This document shows positions 63,914-64,000 of a stretch of 64,000 nucleotides of DNA, piece after piece. The stretch comes from Spirochaetota bacterium (GTDB lineage Bacteria > Spirochaetota > Spirochaetia > Treponematales > UBA12059). The stretch is from the NCBI GenBank assembly GCA_029547205.1, contig JAKPPT010000112.1, positions 1 through 64,000 of the forward strand. Direction: 5' to 3'. A program made the translations under genes and the position numbers. Position 1 is the stretch's first letter. Each line of letters begins with the position of its first letter. The notes below the pieces were generated by a model. The model saw only the letters and a program-made list of their open reading frames with translations, did no database searches and had not been told where the DNA came from.

Positions 63914-64000
63914 TTACTTAAATGTAACTCCTAAACCAATGCTCGTTGCGGAAAAGCTATTAAACAATTCGCCCAAACCATCGAGTAAACCTAACATTAA
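63914..64000 (-). CDS. C-terminal 28 residues of a gene entering from the right
   Basis: The minus-strand frame is open to the window edge and stops at TAA (63916-63914). Its end reads SFSATSIGLGVTFK, with the alternating glycine/hydrophobic pattern of an outer-membrane barrel strand. Too little is present to name a family. Confidence 0.5.
   Translation of the reverse strand, partial: LMLGLLDGLGELFNSFSATSIGLGVTFK

Overview
The window is about 40% G+C by eye, densely coded on both strands, and reads as ordinary chromosome of a spirochaete, most likely a Treponema/Spirochaeta relative. The case rests on several points: a ribose-phosphate pyrophosphokinase with a long N-terminal insertion; a CheR-CheB pair; lipoproteins and aromatic-ended barrel-type proteins pointing to an outer membrane; many TPR proteins; ThyX-type thymidylate synthesis; a REC-PP2C regulator; and the rpmH-rnpA-yidD-yidC-jag block. 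No tRNA, rRNA, insertion sequence, prophage or CRISPR array was seen. No gene-free stretch exceeds 300 bases.

Layout. 1-3.9 kb: end of one gene and two tandem paralogues (CsgG/LpoB-like front, helical repeats, barrel-like tail). 4.0-12.5 kb: a sugar locus with binding lipoprotein, two permeases, an amylosucrase-family GH13 enzyme, a LacI regulator, a PfkB sugar kinase and a convergent second GH13 enzyme. It reads best as sucrose import, conversion to alpha-glucan plus fructose, and phosphorylation of the fructose. 12.6-18.6 kb: CapA-like lipoprotein, cyclophilin, a divergent two-component pair and proC. 18.8-24.0 kb: glpK and a four-gene group of poorly understood enzymes. 24.1-26.9 kb: thyX, dipeptidase, PHP protein. 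27.2-31.1 kb: fabD, fabG, glgX. 31.4-32.2 kb: a short sigma-70 family factor behind a near-consensus sigma-54 promoter. 32.3-37.1 kb: acylphosphatase, rpmH-rnpA-yidD-yidC-jag and a WecA-type transferase. 37.3-40.6 kb: RRM protein, TPR protein, Xaa-Pro aminopeptidase. 40.7-45.1 kb: enolase and purF-purM-purN. 45.1-54.2 kb: a protein of unknown function, cheR-cheB, nfu, parA-parB, a lipoprotein, purD and a secreted protein. 54.3-60.7 kb: Na/phosphate symporter, prs, and a glycerol-3-phosphate oxidation operon. 60.8-64.0 kb: hsp20, a four-gene operon with a glycerophosphodiesterase, and the tail of one more gene.

Connections. GlpK, the GlpA-like/oxidoreductase/DUF1667 operon and the glycerophosphodiesterase all meet at glycerol-3-phosphate. 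Prs, PurF, PurM, PurN and PurD are purine steps. The amylosucrase-family enzyme, second GH13 enzyme and GlgX could form an alpha-glucan storage cycle.

The most notable regulatory signals are the sigma-54 promoter before the sigma factor gene, an RNA-thermometer-like leader on hsp20, a structured leader on the RRM gene, an in-frame stop cutting 17 residues off a histidine kinase, and four genes whose -10 boxes sit so close to the ATG that their mRNAs may be leaderless. All of this comes from reading the sequence by eye. Family names rest on recognised motifs and have not been confirmed by database search.
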